From Pseudomonas migulae (GTDB lineage Bacteria > Pseudomonadota > Gammaproteobacteria > Pseudomonadales > Pseudomonadaceae), in the NCBI RefSeq assembly GCF_024169315.1, contig NZ_JALJWR010000001.1:5010501-5074500 (forward strand): a stretch of DNA of 64,000 bases, in the 5' to 3' direction. A program made the translations under genes and the position numbers. The notes below the pieces were generated by a model. The model had not been told where the DNA came from. It did not search any database and was given only the letters and a program-made list of their open reading frames with translations. Positions 63,550 to 64,000 of this stretch are shown here, one piece after another (the stretch's first letter is position 1; each line of letters starts with the position of its first letter).

Positions 63550-64000
63550 ATGGCCCTACTGCAGATCGCCGAACCCGGCCAAAGTCCTCAACCGCACCAG
63601 CGTCGTCTGGCTGTGGGGATCGACTTGGGCACTACCAATTCGCTGGTCGCTGCATTGCGCAGTGGTCTTTCCGAGCCTCTGGCCGACGCTGACGGGCAGG
63701 TCATCCTGCCGTCTGCCGTGCGCTATCACGCCGATCGCGTCGAAGTGGGCGAGTCGGCCAAGCTGGCTGCCGCTACCGATCCCTTGAACACCGTGCTGTC
63801 GGTCAAGCGCTTGATGGGTCGTGGTCTGTCCGACGTCAAGCAATTGGGCGAGCAACTGCCGTACCGCTTTGTCGGCGGCGAGTCGCACATGCCGTTCATT
63901 GACACCATTCAGGGGCCGAAAAGCCCGGTCGAAGTCTCCGCCGATATCCTGAAAGTGTTGCGTCAGCGCGCTGAAGCGACCTTGGGTGGCGAGCTGGTCG
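63550..64000 (+). CDS. hscA: Hsp70-type chaperone HscA, 5' part only
   Basis: The first 150 residues of the IscU-specific Hsp70. The phosphate loop [16 protein letters not shown] and the [12 protein letters not shown] segment are typical. The gene runs off the right edge. Confidence 0.95.
   Translation, partial: MALLQIAEPGQSPQPHQRRLAVGIDLGTTNSLVAALRSGLSEPLADADGQVILPSAVRYHADRVEVGESAKLAAATDPLNTVLSVKRLMGRGLSDVKQLGEQLPYRFVGGESHMPFIDTIQGPKSPVEVSADILKVLRQRAEATLGGELV

Overview
The window reads as a Pseudomonas chromosome of the fluorescens/putida type. Signs are GC-rich coding, the queA-tgt-yajC-secD-secF and suhB/trmJ-cysE-iscR-iscS-iscU-iscA-hscB-hscA blocks in their usual order, Pseudomonas-style REP palindromes (GWGGGAGCGGGCTTGCYCGCGA type) between genes, an MvaT-family silencer and DUF3077 proteins. 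The species cannot be fixed from sequence reading alone.

Layout. 1-6 kb: a lipoprotein cut by the window edge, then a two-component pair divergent from an exported methionine-sulfoxide repair operon (Tat-exported MsrB, a DipZ-like CcdA/thioredoxin electron carrier, exported MsrA). 6-12 kb: a diguanylate cyclase, a LysR regulator divergent from a class III aminotransferase, a decayed YefM-like antitoxin, a small P-loop ATPase and a large PhoD-like phosphatase. 12-17 kb: an AT-rich orphan gene, a beheaded LysR pseudogene, an MlaA-like lipoprotein and a second two-component pair. 17.6-21.1 kb: a 1178-residue SF1 helicase fused to a phospholipase-D-type nuclease domain, a defence candidate. 22-27 kb: the NAD-linked formate dehydrogenase operon fdsGBAD. 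27.6-29 kb: an exported protein, a PH-domain protein and REP repeats.

29.0-33.8 kb is accessory. It holds a solo P4/C4-type antisense-RNA immunity module (promoter, target hairpin, terminator, RNA, second target, 34-codon leader ORF, DUF3077 gene), then AT-rich genes for an Mrr-like nuclease and a protein with a HEPN-like RxxxxH motif and a C-terminal SH3-like region, then a LysE-type exporter.

33.913-51.130 kb is an integrated P4-like element of about 17.2 kb. It sits in the 3' end of tRNA-Leu(CAA), with a direct repeat of the tRNA end at its far side and GGATAC arm-type repeats at both ends. From the tRNA inward it carries a P4-type integrase, an iteron cluster, an unknown 306-residue protein, AlpA with two coupled genes, then a second copy of the immunity RNA module driving a tightly overlapping replication operon (52-aa ORF, 94-aa ORF, DUF3077, TOPRIM/DUF927 primase-helicase, coiled-coil protein, small ORF, MvaT-like silencer). 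Its cargo is a SIR2-HerA defence pair coupled to a KTSC-domain gene, a membrane protein, an Mrr nuclease and an unknown protein. A second iteron/inverted-repeat region near 35.2-35.8 kb probably completes the replication origin. No capsid-remodelling or packaging gene was recognised, so it may be a phage satellite or an integrative plasmid-like element.

51-64 kb returns to core genes: tRNA-Leu, queuosine synthesis (queA, tgt), Sec accessory proteins (yajC, secD, secF), a glycine-zipper lipoprotein-like protein, suhB, trmJ, cysE and the isc iron-sulfur operon with an IscR operator. hscA is cut by the window end.

The strongest novelty is the pair of immunity RNA modules. Their promoter spacing, terminator and hairpins are conserved while the loop sequences have changed in a compensatory way at all three pairing sites, which predicts two separate immunity specificities in one genome.
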